Assembly: GCA_023254135.1 (NCBI GenBank)
Contig: JALQYL010000009.1
Span: 1-36,906, forward strand
Length of the DNA stretch: 36,906 nt
Direction of reading: 5' to 3'
Origin: Ilumatobacteraceae bacterium
GTDB taxonomy: Bacteria > Actinomycetota > Acidimicrobiia > Acidimicrobiales > Ilumatobacteraceae
Shown here: one piece after another, positions 7,128 to 16,530 of the stretch
Layout of the letters: each line of letters starts with the position of its first letter
Position numbering within the stretch: the stretch's first letter is position 1
Translations under genes and position numbers: made by a program
Notes under the pieces: generated by a model
Seen by the model: only the letters and a program-made list of their open reading frames with translations
What the model was told of the DNA's origin: nothing
Databases searched by the model: none

Positions 7128-9755
7128 ATGGCATCTTCACCTCTGAACCCTCCTCGCAGCGCCAACGATCTGCGCAAAGCCTTCTCAGGGTTCTTTGCCG
7201 ACCGCGGTCACACGCCGGTCCCATCGGCCAGCCTCATTCCGCATGACCCCACCCTCATGTTCACGGTGGCGGGCATGGTGCCATTCAAGCCGTACTTCAT
7301 GGGCGACGAGGTGGCGCCCTACAACCGTGCCGTCACCGTGCAGAAGTGTGTGCGCGCCGGTGGCAAGCACAACGACCTCGACGAGGTGGGTCGCACCAAG
7401 CGACACCTTGTGTTCTTTGAGATGCTGGGCAACTTCAGTTTTGGTGATTACTTCAAATCGAATGCCATTCCCTGGTCATGGGAATTGGTGACCGAAGTAT
7501 TCGGCTTTGACGGTGACAGATTGTGGATCACTGTTCATGACAGCGACGATGAAGCTGAAGCCATGTGGCACGAACAAGTGGGCGTACCCATGAATCGCAT
7601 TCAGCGTCTTGGTGACAAGGACAACTTCTGGCAAGCGGGTGATACCGGCCCGTGTGGTCCATGTTCTGAAATTCATATCGACCGTGGCCCAGCGTTCGGT
7701 CCCGATGGTGGTCCAGCGAACGACCCGACTGGTGACCGCTTTATGGAGTTCTGGAACCTGGTGTTCATGCAGTACAACCAGGCTCCGGATGGGTCGCGCT
7801 CTCCATTGCCAAAACCAAGCATCGACACAGGTGCAGGTCTCGAGCGCATCCTTGCCTTGGTGCAAGGCGTCGACTCGGTGTGGGAAACAGACGTGTTGTA
7901 TCCCATCATTGAGCAAGCGCAGTCCGTCACTGGTGTGTCGTACAAGATCGGTGACTACGAGGATCGCAACAGCTTCAGCCTTCGTGTGTTGGCTGAACAT
8001 GCACGTTCGTCGATGATGATGGTGAACGACGGCGTGTTCCCCAGCAACGAAGCCCGCGGTTATGTGCTCCGCCGCATAATCCGTCGCGCCGTACGTCACG
8101 CCTATTTGTTGGGTACGGACAAGCTGGTCATTCCATCATTGGCAGAAGTGGCCATCAATGTGATGGGTGAGGCCTATCCCGACGTTGTGGCAAACAAGGA
8201 TTTCATTCTCGGCGTGCTCACCAAAGAAGAAGAGCGATTCCGAAACACGCTCAAGACCGGTCTCTCCATCTTGGAGAACGATCTTGCCGTCGAACCGAAA
8301 AAGTTGTCCGGCACATCGGCTTTCTTGCTGCATGACACGTACGGATTTCCGCTTGAGTTGACGCAGGAAATTGCCGGAGAACGCGGAGTTGATGTCGACG
8401 TCGAAGGTTTTGAATCCGAGATGCAGCAACAGCGCACTCGTGCCAAAGATGCCCGCAAGACTGGTCGGGCCGACGGTGATCGCGTTGAGGCCTACCGCGA
8501 AGTGATGGAAAAGTTCGGCACCACCGAATTCGTGGGATACGTGCACGACGTTGCCGAATCCACCGTGCTGGCCATTATCAATGGGGACGAAGGCCTTGTG
8601 GAAGTGTTCCTCGATCACACGCCGTTCTACGCAGAGAGTGGCGGCCAAGTGGGAGACATTGGCACCATCGCTGGTGCCGACTTTGAATTGGAAGTGGTGG
8701 ACACCACGTTTGCTTTGCCGGGTCTTCGTCGACATGTGTGTGTCGTCAAGTCAGGCGAGCCAACTGAAGGTGCCGCTGTGACCGCCCGCATCGATACTTC
8801 TGCACGTACCGCAACTCGGCGTAACCACACGGGTACACATGTGTTGCATTGGGCTCTGCGTTCGGTTTTGGGTGATCACGTGAAGCAGGCAGGGTCCTTG
8901 GTGTCGCCCGACCGTTTGCGATTCGATTTCAGTCACTATGAAGCAGTGACCGCTGAAGAAATCGCCAAGATTGAGGTCTTGGCAAATGCGCAGGTGTTGT
9001 TGAATGCACCTGTTGACGCTTTTGAGACATCGAAAGAAGAAGCCCTTGCATCGGGTGCCATGGCATTCTTCGGTGACAAGTACGGCGATGTGGTGCGCGT
9101 GTTGCGCGCTGGTTCTTCCATTGAGTTGTGTGGTGGCACACACGTGTCGGCCACCGGAGACATCGGCCTCATCAAGATCGTGGCTGAATCATCGGTGGGT
9201 TCGAACCTTCGTCGTATTGAGGCTGTCACGGGTGAAAATGCCGTGGCATACATGCAACGCGCCGATGCAGTTCTTGCGCAAGTGGCCCAGGCCGTGGGTA
9301 CGCGTCCAGAAGAAGCAGCCTCCGGTGTTCTTCGTCGTCTCGATGAACTGAAGGCTGCAAACGATGAAATCAAGACTTTGCGCACGAAGTTGGCTTCCGG
9401 TCGTGCCGCCGAGTTGGCTGCAGCAGCTATCAACGGTGTGGTGATTGCGCGTGTCGATGGTGTGACGGCCAACGATGTACGCGACCTCGCAGTGGCCGTT
9501 CGTCAGCAACCCAACGTCAAGGTCGTTGTGGTCGGTGCCGTCACCGACACCGGAGGCGTGTCGCTTGTTGCTGCACTTCATTCGTCGGTATCGGGAAATG
9601 CCAGTGACATCATCAAAGACGCCGCAAAGGCAGTTGGTGGCGGAGGCGGCGGCAAGGGCGACATTGCAACGGCCGGCGGAAAGAATCCTGAAGGTCTCGA
9701 TGAAGCATTGTCCATTGCTCGTGCGAAGGCCGAAGAAGTGTTGAGCGGTCACTAG
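7128..9755 (+). CDS. alaS: Alanyl-tRNA synthetase
   Basis: Charges tRNA-Ala and edits mischarged Ser/Gly. The 875 residues carry the class II catalytic core (FTVAGMVPFKPYF, GPCGPCSEIHID, DTGAGLERILALVQG). An editing domain follows, with the zinc-site motifs HTGTHVLHWALR and CGGTHVSATGDIG. The C-terminal DHHA1-like C-Ala domain is marked by the Gly-rich GGGGGGKGDIATAGG near residue 840. All domains are present at normal length, so it should be fully functional. Start ATG 7128 agrees with the family N-terminus (SANDLRKAFSGFFADRGH). The stop is 3 nt before ruvX. Confidence 0.97.
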   Translation: MASSPLNPPRSANDLRKAFSGFFADRGHTPVPSASLIPHDPTLMFTVAGMVPFKPYFMGDEVAPYNRAVTVQKCVRAGGKHNDLDEVGRTKRHLVFFEMLGNFSFGDYFKSNAIPWSWELVTEVFGFDGDRLWITVHDSDDEAEAMWHEQVGVPMNRIQRLGDKDNFWQAGDTGPCGPCSEIHIDRGPAFGPDGGPANDPTGDRFMEFWNLVFMQYNQAPDGSRSPLPKPSIDTGAGLERILALVQGVDSVWETDVLYPIIEQAQSVTGVSYKIGDYEDRNSFSLRVLAEHARSSMMMVNDGVFPSNEARGYVLRRIIRRAVRHAYLLGTDKLVIPSLAEVAINVMGEAYPDVVANKDFILGVLTKEEERFRNTLKTGLSILENDLAVEPKKLSGTSAFLLHDTYGFPLELTQEIAGERGVDVDVEGFESEMQQQRTRAKDARKTGRADGDRVEAYREVMEKFGTTEFVGYVHDVAESTVLAIINGDEGLVEVFLDHTPFYAESGGQVGDIGTIAGADFELEVVDTTFALPGLRRHVCVVKSGEPTEGAAVTARIDTSARTATRRNHTGTHVLHWALRSVLGDHVKQAGSLVSPDRLRFDFSHYEAVTAEEIAKIEVLANAQVLLNAPVDAFETSKEEALASGAMAFFGDKYGDVVRVLRAGSSIELCGGTHVSATGDIGLIKIVAESSVGSNLRRIEAVTGENAVAYMQRADAVLAQVAQAVGTRPEEAASGVLRRLDELKAANDEIKTLRTKLASGRAAELAAAAINGVVIARVDGVTANDVRDLAVAVRQQPNVKVVVVGAVTDTGGVSLVAALHSSVSGNASDIIKDAAKAVGGGGGGKGDIATAGGKNPEGLDEALSIARAKAEEVLSGH

Positions 9756-9758
9756 TCA

Positions 9759-10184
9759 GTGCGAGTGCTCGGCATTGACTTGGGTTCAAAACGAATCGGT
9801 ATTGCTGCGTCTGATCGCAGCGGAACCATCGCAACTCCACTCACTGTTCTGAAGAGAAGCGGATCATTGCCTGCGGATTACAAAGCAATTGCAGCCATTG
9901 TTCTTGAGGAAGAAGCGGTGGCTGTTGTGGTGGGACTGCCACTCAACATGGATGGAAGTGAAGGTGCAGCAGCACGTAACGCCCGTGTCGAGGCAGAACG
10001 CCTGACTACGGTGGTGGGAGTGCCTGTGTATGTCCACGACGAACGCCGCAGCACGGTGGAAGCTGATCGAGTGTTGTTGGAGCGCAACATGAATGCACAA
10101 GCGCGCCGCAAGGTGGTGGACAAAGTGGCAGCTGCTGTGATCTTGCAATCCTGGTTGGACAGTCGTCAAAAGGACAACTGCTGA
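9759..10184 (+). CDS. ruvX: YqgF/RuvX, pre-16S rRNA nuclease family (RNase H fold)
   Basis: The family matures the 5' end of 16S rRNA and was formerly annotated as a Holliday junction resolvase. The 141 aa contain the N-terminal LGIDLGSKRIGIAASD (catalytic Asp), VVVGLPLNMDGSEG, and DERRSTVEADRVL. These are the three conserved YqgF blocks. The GTG start at 9759 gives VRVLGIDLGSKRIG, the expected N-terminus, 3 nt after alaS. The stop overlaps the mltG ATG by one base (TGATG), and the alaS-ruvX-mltG order is conserved in actinobacteria. Confidence 0.93.
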   Translation: MRVLGIDLGSKRIGIAASDRSGTIATPLTVLKRSGSLPADYKAIAAIVLEEEAVAVVVGLPLNMDGSEGAAARNARVEAERLTTVVGVPVYVHDERRSTVEADRVLLERNMNAQARRKVVDKVAAAVILQSWLDSRQKDNC

Positions 10185-11356
10185 TGAGTGATCCATTGTT
10201 GCCGAACGACTGGCACGAAGATCCGTGGGATGAGGTACATGTCCTTCCCGAATCCCTGACGGAAGAGTTGCCACCATCATTTGGTGGTGCGAGAGGTCCG
10301 TTGCGTCTCATCATCTCGGTGGTGGCAGCCACTATCTTGCTGCTGGGTGCTTCTGGTTGGTGGATTGTTCGCCAATTGAATCCATCGGGTCAAGTGGGTG
10401 CCGCCGTCAACTTCACCGTGAACAACGGAGACACGGTGTCAGCAGTGGCCTCACGTTTGGAAGATGCCGGCATCATTTCCAATGCCACGCTCTTTCGTTG
10501 GTATGTGTCCACCAAGGGCGGCCTTGACCTGATTCCGGGCTATTACTCGCTGCACATCAACGACAATGCGGGAGACATCATTGCGGCCCTTTCTGTGGCG
10601 CCGTCCAACACGTTCCAGTCGGTCACATTCCCTGAAGGAATGACCGTTGCACAAATGGCGGATCGTCTCGCCTCAAAGATGACATTCATGACACCGGCTG
10701 AGTTCGTTGCGGCCGCGTCAGACGGTTCGGTGGTCTCGGAATTGAGCCCGAAAGGGAACAGCAACCTTGAAGGATTGTTGTTTCCTGACACGTATCAAGT
10801 GTCGGGCGATGACACGGAGAGTCGCGTGGTGGCACGTATGGCCACCATGATGCAGCGTGTTGCCAAGCAAGTCGATTTGGTGGCAGGTGCAAAAGTTCGT
10901 GGATACTCACCGTATGAAGTACTGATTATCGCGTCTCTCGTTGAGCGTGAAGCAAAGGTTCCGGAGGATCGCGCGAAGATTGCGCAGGTCATATACAACC
11001 GTCTGGCAGCAAAGATGCCTCTGGAAATTGATGCAGCGGTGAAGTATCAACAAGACCCGGCGATGACCTGGACGGATATGAAAGCCACCGACACGCCCTA
11101 CAACACGTATCTGCACAAAGGTCTGCCGCCAACGCCCATTGCAAACCCCGGTCGCGCGTCCATCATGGCTGCGCTCGCGCCCGCGGGAGTTCCGTCGAAG
11201 TCGGATGAGGCATGTGTGGGGCTCGCTTCGAATGTGAAGTGTCAATATCTCTACTACGTGCTTGCCAATTCTCAAGGTGGACATGCATTCGCCACCACCT
11301 ACGAGCAACACTTGGCCAACGTAGAAAGAGCAAAGCAAGCAGGACTTCTTCCATGA
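10184..11356 (+). CDS. mltG: Endolytic murein transglycosylase MltG (YceG-like)
   Basis: A membrane-anchored lytic transglycosylase that cleaves nascent peptidoglycan strands. The 390 aa start with an acidic cytoplasmic tail (1-40), a single transmembrane helix at about 41-62, then a LysM-like subdomain (VNNGDTVSAVASRLEDAGII). The YceG catalytic domain includes IIASLVEREAKVPEDRAKIAQV, split here as LVEREAK with its catalytic Glu and IAQVIYNRL. Near the end are LPPTPIANPGRASIMAA and GGHAFATTYEQHLANV. Normal length; all motifs are present. Its stop overlaps the aroE ATG by 4 nt. Confidence 0.94.
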   Translation: MSDPLLPNDWHEDPWDEVHVLPESLTEELPPSFGGARGPLRLIISVVAATILLLGASGWWIVRQLNPSGQVGAAVNFTVNNGDTVSAVASRLEDAGIISNATLFRWYVSTKGGLDLIPGYYSLHINDNAGDIIAALSVAPSNTFQSVTFPEGMTVAQMADRLASKMTFMTPAEFVAAASDGSVVSELSPKGNSNLEGLLFPDTYQVSGDDTESRVVARMATMMQRVAKQVDLVAGAKVRGYSPYEVLIIASLVEREAKVPEDRAKIAQVIYNRLAAKMPLEIDAAVKYQQDPAMTWTDMKATDTPYNTYLHKGLPPTPIANPGRASIMAALAPAGVPSKSDEACVGLASNVKCQYLYYVLANSQGGHAFATTYEQHLANVERAKQAGLLP

Positions 11357-12192
11357 CCATCCGGCTCGCCGCAGTAATCGGGAATCCCGTTGGTCATTCG
11401 TTGTCGCCAGCCATTCATAATGCGGCGTTTGCTGCCAGTGGGCGAGTGGGTGAATACGTGGCCATTGAGTGTGGAGAACGTGAGGTGAAGTCCACCGTCG
11501 CTTCGCTGCGTAAAGAAGGCATGGTAGGGCTGTCTGTCACGATGCCGCTCAAGGAATCGGTCATCGAGTCGCTCGATTCATTACACGTCACGGCATCACT
11601 GTTGAACGCCGTGAACTGTGTGTCTTTCGCAGATGGTCGCGTCGTTGGTTACAACACCGATGGTGACGGTTGTTGTGATGCTTTGGAACAACAAGGTGGA
11701 GCCAATTTGCAGGGTTCCACTGCGGTGGTGCTGGGTGCTGGCGGCACTGCGCGCTCCGTTGCTCTCTCATTGGGGTTGCGCGGAGCCAATGTTCGTATCG
11801 TGAATCGCTCTGAGGATCGTGCGGAACATCTGGTGAACAGCCTTCACTTCGCACTGGCTGACTCTGGTGGTTCGCTGTCGGTGGGCTCGCCAAGCGACAT
11901 TGGCGCTGCCCACGTTCTCGTCAATGCGACATCGGTGGGTATGAACTCTCATGCCATGCCTGTCGACGCTTCGGTGCTGCACAAACGGTTGGTGGTTCTC
12001 GATGCGGTGTATTCACCAATGGAAACGGCGCTTCTCACTGCAGCTCGCGCTGTTGAGGCAACCACAGTTGATGGTCTGTGGATGTTGATCCAGCAGGCGC
12101 GTCATCAACAAGTTCTCTGGTTCGGGGAAAATCCCGATGCTCAGGTCATGCGTTTGGCTGCAGAGCAGGAACTTGAGCGTCGACGCAAGTAG
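11353..12192 (+). CDS. aroE: Shikimate dehydrogenase (NADP+)
   Basis: Reduces 3-dehydroshikimate to shikimate. The 279-aa protein begins MTIRLAAVIGNPVGHSLSPAIHN, whose GHSLSP motif binds shikimate. The catalytic Lys is in VTMPLKES, NTDGDG carries the conserved Asp, and VVLGAGGTARSV is the NADP-binding glycine loop. The ATG at 11353 overlaps the mltG stop (ATGA). A longer frame opens 141 nt upstream inside mltG, but family similarity begins only at MTIRLAAVIG. This is the first of five consecutive aro genes (E, C, K, B, Q). Confidence 0.95.
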   Translation: MTIRLAAVIGNPVGHSLSPAIHNAAFAASGRVGEYVAIECGEREVKSTVASLRKEGMVGLSVTMPLKESVIESLDSLHVTASLLNAVNCVSFADGRVVGYNTDGDGCCDALEQQGGANLQGSTAVVLGAGGTARSVALSLGLRGANVRIVNRSEDRAEHLVNSLHFALADSGGSLSVGSPSDIGAAHVLVNATSVGMNSHAMPVDASVLHKRLVVLDAVYSPMETALLTAARAVEATTVDGLWMLIQQARHQQVLWFGENPDAQVMRLAAEQELERRRK

Positions 12193-12195
12193 CCT
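12190..12195 (+). promoter_or_regulatory. Candidate -10 element (TAGCCT) before aroC
   Basis: TAGCCT overlaps the aroE stop and ends 7 nt before the aroC GTG. The same hexamer precedes hisS, def and hisG at similar spacing. No -35 is visible, and aroC may simply be cotranscribed with aroE. Confidence 0.2.
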
Positions 12196-12202
12196 GAAGC
12201 CC

Positions 12203-13369
12203 GTGCTTAGGTACCTGACAGCCGGAGAATCACACGGTCGAGCCCTCACAGTCATTGTGGAAGGGTTGCCCGCTGGATTGCCAATTTTGGTGTCCCATAT
12301 CGAGGACGAACTGGCTCGCCGTCGTCTCGGATATGGTCGCGGACCTCGTCAGCGCTTTGAGAAAGACGTGGTAACTCTCGTGGGTGGTGTGCGCCATGGT
12401 CGCACGCTTGGGTCGCCGGTGGCCATTGAAATTCAGAACTCGGAATGGTTCCGTAGCGACAAGTGGCACGCAGAAATGTCTCCGGAGCCAGGTGCCACGG
12501 AATTTCCTCTCACGCAACCCCGTCCTGGACATGCCGATCTCGTCGGAATGCAGAAGTACGGCTTCACCGATTCACGTGATGTTTTGGAACGCGCGAGCGC
12601 ACGCGAAACAGCAGCTCGAGTGGCCGCTGGCGCTTTGGCCAAGCAATTGCTCTCACACATTGGGGTTGGCATCTTGAGCCACGTTGTGCAGATGGGTAAT
12701 GCAAAAGCTTCGTCTGCAACATTGCCCACCATGAACGATCTTGCTGCCATCGATACATCCGAAGTTCGCTGTTTCACTCCCGCTGCAGAAGAGGCCATGA
12801 TCACGGCCATCAAAGATGCGGCGCGAGAAGGTGACTCCTTGGGTGGCATTGTTGAGTCCATTGCATACGGCGTCCCGGTTGGGCTGGGCAGCCACGTTCA
12901 TTGGGATCGCAAGATAGATGCAATGTTGGCCCAAGCCGTCATGAGTATTCAGGCCGTGAAGGGTGTCGAAATTGGTGACGGTTTTGAGATCGCTGGTCTA
13001 CGTGGCAGTCAGTCGCACGATCCCATCTCATGGGATGCGGTGAACAAGAAGTACGTGCGCGAAGGTCATCGCCATGGTGGCACCGAAGGTGGAATCACCA
13101 CGGGAGAACCCCTCATTGTTCGTGCAGCCATGAAGCCTTTGGCAACGCTGAACAAGCCCACTCTCAAAACTGTCGACATCGTCTCCAAAGAGGAGACGGT
13201 GAGCTTCAAAGAACGAACCGATGTCACTGCAGTGCCTGCTCTGGGTGTCGTGGTGGAAACCATGGTTGCTCTTGTGTTGGCTGCCGAGGCGCAAAGAAAG
13301 TTTGGTGGAGATTCCCTCGCAGAATTCGTTCGCAACGCAGAAGCGTTTCGGGCAACACTGGAGTCGTGA
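12203..13369 (+). CDS. aroC: Chorismate synthase
   Basis: Converts EPSP to chorismate using reduced FMN. The 388 residues start VLRYLTAGESHGRALTV, the diagnostic first block, which fixes the GTG at 12203. Also visible are YGRGPRQRFEKD, ARETAARVAAGALAKQLL, GSQSHDPI, and HRHGGTEGGITTG, all family signatures. The frame extends 66 nt further upstream into aroE, but that extension lacks family character. There is no Shine-Dalgarno. The stop overlaps the aroK GTG by 4 nt (GTGA). Confidence 0.95.
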   Translation: MLRYLTAGESHGRALTVIVEGLPAGLPILVSHIEDELARRRLGYGRGPRQRFEKDVVTLVGGVRHGRTLGSPVAIEIQNSEWFRSDKWHAEMSPEPGATEFPLTQPRPGHADLVGMQKYGFTDSRDVLERASARETAARVAAGALAKQLLSHIGVGILSHVVQMGNAKASSATLPTMNDLAAIDTSEVRCFTPAAEEAMITAIKDAAREGDSLGGIVESIAYGVPVGLGSHVHWDRKIDAMLAQAVMSIQAVKGVEIGDGFEIAGLRGSQSHDPISWDAVNKKYVREGHRHGGTEGGITTGEPLIVRAAMKPLATLNKPTLKTVDIVSKEETVSFKERTDVTAVPALGVVVETMVALVLAAEAQRKFGGDSLAEFVRNAEAFRATLES

Positions 13370-13929
13370 ATCGCCCAACACCATCCGTTCTCCTCGTGGG
13401 ACTCATGGGCACCGGAAAGAGCACAGTTGCTCGACAACTCTCCGCAAAGTTGGGGATTGATTGTCTTGACACCGACAAAATGGTGGAGGCTCGTTCAGGT
13501 CGTACGGTGAGGGAGTTGTTCAATGAACTGGGCGAGAACGCTTTTCGTGATCTTGAGTCCGATGTTCTCAACGAATGCCTGTCCCGGCAATCAGCATCGG
13601 TGGTGGCCGGTGCCGGAGGCATCGTGGTGCGCGAATCCAATCGGGCACTCATCAATGATGCTCGACGCAGACATGCAATCGTTGTGGTGTGGTTGCATGC
13701 CACCACCGAAGTGTTGGCATCACGCACCGCAAAGGGTGGACATCGCCCGTTGCTCGACGACGATCGTGTGGGTACTTTGGCGCGGCTTGCGGCCGAACGT
13801 GCCGATTACTACTCGGAGGTTTCGGACATCGTCGTCGATGTCTCGAATCGTTCTGTTGAGTCAACAGTGGCTCTCCTGGTGAGTGCAATTGAAGAAGGAT
13901 TACGTGAAGAAGGTGGCAACAATGAATGA
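13366..13929 (+). CDS. aroK: Shikimate kinase
   Basis: Phosphorylates shikimate at the 3-hydroxyl. The 187-aa reading from GTG 13366 begins with PSVLLVGLMGTGKSTVARQL (Walker A, residues 12-20). The shikimate-binding DTD (35-37), GAGGIV (Walker-B-like glycine motif) and the LID region GGHRPLL follow. The frame is open for another 112 codons upstream, but that is a shadow of aroC. The start overlaps the aroC stop (GTGA) and the end overlaps aroB by 8 nt, so translation is probably coupled along the aro cluster. Confidence 0.94.
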   Translation: MNRPTPSVLLVGLMGTGKSTVARQLSAKLGIDCLDTDKMVEARSGRTVRELFNELGENAFRDLESDVLNECLSRQSASVVAGAGGIVVRESNRALINDARRRHAIVVVWLHATTEVLASRTAKGGHRPLLDDDRVGTLARLAAERADYYSEVSDIVVDVSNRSVESTVALLVSAIEEGLREEGGNNE

Positions 13930-14956
13930 CGTGGTGGAAGTCGTAGTTCCGTTGGGCGAACGTTCGTACACCGTTGCCGTCGGTCATGGTGCTCGTACGT
14001 TGGCATCTTCCATGATTCCCGAACATTCCCGACGTGTTGCCGTGGTCACCCAGGCTGGTATTCCGGATATTTATATCCCGCAGTTCGAAGGTCGAGCAGT
14101 CTCGGTGCACATCATCGGCGATGGTGAAGCGCACAAGTCGCTTGCCACCATCGAACGTCTGTGCAGTGAATTCGCGCGAGAAGGTTTGACACGTGGGGAC
14201 GTTGTGGTGGCCGTCGGAGGAGGCATGGTCACCGATGTCGCTGGTTTTGCGGCTGCGTCGTATCACCGTGGTATTCCTGTGGTCCACGTGGCCACGTCTT
14301 TGTTGGCAATGATTGATGCTGCAGTGGGTGGCAAAACCGGCGTCAACATCCCTGAAGGAAAAAATTTGGTGGGCGCATTCTGGCAACCTCACGGTGTCAT
14401 TTGTGAACTTGATGCTTTGGCCACATTGCCCGAGCGCGAGATGCGTTGTGGTCTCGGGGAAATGGCGAAGTACCACTTCATTGTTCGTGAAGATCTGGAC
14501 GAGTTGCCATTCAACGAGCGAGTCGCACGTTGTGTGGGTATCAAGGCAGAGATCGTGGCCGCAGATGAACGTGAAGGGGGAGTCCGCGCTTTTCTGAACT
14601 ACGGACACACCTTGGCTCATGCTTTGGAGATAGGCACAGATTTTGAAATTGCTCATGGTGAAGCAGTTTCTATTGGGGTGCTCTACGCCGCCCATCTTGC
14701 CGAGGCAATGGGCCGAATCGACGCCGAACGGGTCGACGAGCACTATCGAGTGGTGCACGAGGTGTATTCGTTGCGAAATCCGTTGCCGACGGGTGTCACT
14801 GTTGAACGGTTGATTGAAGACATGGGTCGAGACAAGAAGGCGATTGATTCACTCACTTTCGTGCTCGATTCCGCCAATGGACTTGACGTCGTTTCGGGAA
14901 TACAAGAACATGATGTCCGGTCAGCGCTCGATGCACTCGTTCAACGGCTGGGCTGA
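13922..14956 (+). CDS. aroB: 3-Dehydroquinate synthase
   Basis: An NAD+- and metal-dependent enzyme that forms 3-dehydroquinate from DAHP. The 344 residues show GDGEAHKSLATIERL, GGGMVTDVAGFAAASYHRGI, the ATSLLAMIDAAVGGKTGVN motif, and a metal-ligand region NYGHTLAHALE. ATG 13922 is selected because MNDVVEVVVPLGERSYTV starts the domain and AAGGTGG lies just upstream (inside aroK); an in-frame ATG 39 nt earlier is less likely. DAHP synthase and EPSP synthase are not in the window. Confidence 0.95.
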   Translation: MNDVVEVVVPLGERSYTVAVGHGARTLASSMIPEHSRRVAVVTQAGIPDIYIPQFEGRAVSVHIIGDGEAHKSLATIERLCSEFAREGLTRGDVVVAVGGGMVTDVAGFAAASYHRGIPVVHVATSLLAMIDAAVGGKTGVNIPEGKNLVGAFWQPHGVICELDALATLPEREMRCGLGEMAKYHFIVREDLDELPFNERVARCVGIKAEIVAADEREGGVRAFLNYGHTLAHALEIGTDFEIAHGEAVSIGVLYAAHLAEAMGRIDAERVDEHYRVVHEVYSLRNPLPTGVTVERLIEDMGRDKKAIDSLTFVLDSANGLDVVSGIQEHDVRSALDALVQRLG

Positions 14957-14989
14957 ACAAATCTCCGCATTGTTCACTTCAGAGGCGAG

Positions 14990-14995
14990 TACGGT
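14990..14995 (+). promoter_or_regulatory. Candidate -10 element (TACGGT) for a leaderless aroQ transcript
   Basis: TACGGT ends 6 nt before the aroQ ATG, inside the 45-nt gap after aroB. No Shine-Dalgarno precedes aroQ. The -35 side is poor. Confidence 0.3.
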
Positions 14996-15001
14996 TGCAC
15001 C

Positions 15002-15439
15002 ATGACTTCCATCCTCGTTCTCCATGGACCCAACCTGAACCTGCTGGGAACCCGCGAACCAGAGGTATACGGATCGGCCACATTGTCCGATTATGTGCAT
15101 GTGGTGCGCACCGAAGGCAAGAAGCACGGATTCGCTGTGGCTGATGTCCAGTCAAACAGTGAAGCCACACTGGTAGAAGCCATCCACGCAGCAAAAGGTC
15201 AGCACCAAGCCATCATCATCAATGCTGGCGCGTTCACTCATTACTCATGGGCCATTCACGATGCGCTGCGTTCATTCACCGGACGGGTGATTGAAGTGCA
15301 CATTTCCAATCCAGGGGCACGCGAAGAATTTCGTCATGTCAGTGTTCTCAGCACTGTTGTCGATGGCACCATTGCGGGCTTTGGCCCGGTGGGGTACTCA
15401 TTGGCCGTCAATGCGTTGGTTGAACTTGGATTGAAGTAG
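15002..15439 (+). CDS. aroQ: Type II 3-dehydroquinate dehydratase
   Basis: Dehydrates 3-dehydroquinate to 3-dehydroshikimate; type II enzymes are small dodecamers. The 145 residues contain LHGPNLNLLGTREPEVYGS with the catalytic Arg18 and Tyr23. INAGAFTHYSWAIHDAL (substrate-binding Asn and His) and EVHISN with the catalytic Glu/His pair follow. One oddity is that the usual SN(I/V)H.RE reads SNPGARE, so a normally conserved second His is replaced. This is not the catalytic His. The start is ATG 15002 after a 45-nt gap; the stop is 2 nt before the M24 peptidase gene. Confidence 0.93.
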   Translation: MTSILVLHGPNLNLLGTREPEVYGSATLSDYVHVVRTEGKKHGFAVADVQSNSEATLVEAIHAAKGQHQAIIINAGAFTHYSWAIHDALRSFTGRVIEVHISNPGAREEFRHVSVLSTVVDGTIAGFGPVGYSLAVNALVELGLK

Positions 15440-15441
15440 CA

Positions 15442-16530
15442 ATGAACACAGCTGCGCGCCTCGCCATGCTGGAAAGTTCATGCGATGCACGCTATTTGCT
15501 GTGCCTGCGCAACGAAGACATTCGGTGGCTCACAGGGTTTACGGGCAGCACATCCCAGTTGCTGGTGGACCGACAGGATTGCGTGGGTCACCTCTTCGTT
15601 GATGGTCGGTACTTTGAGCGTGCACACACAGAAGTTTCCCAGTCGGGTGCTGCTGTCAACATTCATTTGTTGCCGTCGGGTGAGTCGACTGAGACGTTGT
15701 TCGCATCCGTCGTCGGCGGGGAATGCATCGAGGTGGATGACACCCATGTCACTGCGGCCTATTTCAACCGTCTTCAATCGGCGGTACCGATTCATGTTGC
15801 TCCTTCACCATTGGACAACTTGCGCCGTGTGAAGGACGAAGCCGAGATTTCACTTATTGCTCGTGCTGCAGAAATTGCGGACATTGCCTTCGGCGCGTTG
15901 TTGGCCGATGGTTTGCTCGGTCGAACCGAACGTGACATTCGAAATCGATTGGATGCACTCATGCGAATGGGGGGAGCAGACACCGTCGGCTTCGACACCA
16001 TCGTGGCCACGGGAGCAAATGGCGCACTTCCACACCATGAGCCGTCCGACACCGTTGTCGAGGACGGTCACATGGTGGTCATTGATTTCGGCGCCGAATT
16101 GCAGGGATATCGCAGCGACATGACCCGAACTGTTCGAGTAGGAAACGTCAGCAATGAACTGCTGCGCATGTTTGACATCGTGCGAGAGGCACAGGAGGCG
16201 TCATTGGCAACCGTCAAGGCCGGGGTTGTTGGGTCATTGGTGGACCAAGCGGTACGCGAGGTGTACGCCCGAGAAGGCGTGGAACACGAATACGTGCATG
16301 GCACAGGTCACGGAATTGGTCTCTTTATTCACGAGCCACCCATCTTTTCGCCTCGTTGTGATGCCGTGTTGGGGGTGAATGAGGTGGTGACGGTTGAACC
16401 AGGGCTCTATCGTAAAGGGGTAGGCGGCGTCCGAATCGAGGATTTGGTCGTCGTGGGCGACAAGAATTGTCGCATTCTCTCCAATACTCCCAAGGACCTC
16501 ATATGCCCGCGATCACCACGAACGATCTAA
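15442..16530 (+). CDS. M24-family metallopeptidase (Xaa-Pro aminopeptidase/dipeptidase type)
   Basis: A 362-aa pita-bread peptidase, probably removing residues next to proline. An N-terminal creatinase-like domain (about 1-125) includes [16 protein letters not shown]. The catalytic domain has all five metal ligands: the Asp pair in [18 protein letters not shown], the His in [15 protein letters not shown], the Glu in VTVEPGLY and the last Glu in VRIEDLVVV. The actinobacterial and Firmicutes order aroQ-pepQ/P-efp is common. Family assignment is firm; whether it is an aminopeptidase or a prolidase cannot be told. The 3' end overlaps efp by 28 nt. Confidence 0.9.
   Translation: MNTAARLAMLESSCDARYLLCLRNEDIRWLTGFTGSTSQLLVDRQDCVGHLFVDGRYFERAHTEVSQSGAAVNIHLLPSGESTETLFASVVGGECIEVDDTHVTAAYFNRLQSAVPIHVAPSPLDNLRRVKDEAEISLIARAAEIADIAFGALLADGLLGRTERDIRNRLDALMRMGGADTVGFDTIVATGANGALPHHEPSDTVVEDGHMVVIDFGAELQGYRSDMTRTVRVGNVSNELLRMFDIVREAQEASLATVKAGVVGSLVDQAVREVYAREGVEHEYVHGTGHGIGLFIHEPPIFSPRCDAVLGVNEVVTVEPGLYRKGVGGVRIEDLVVVGDKNCRILSNTPKDLICPRSPRTI

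Noticed and set aside
13652-14758. Minus-strand open frame of 368 codons over aroK/aroB
   Set aside because: Antisense to two intact enzymes and rich in His and Cys as expected of a shadow; no motif recognised.
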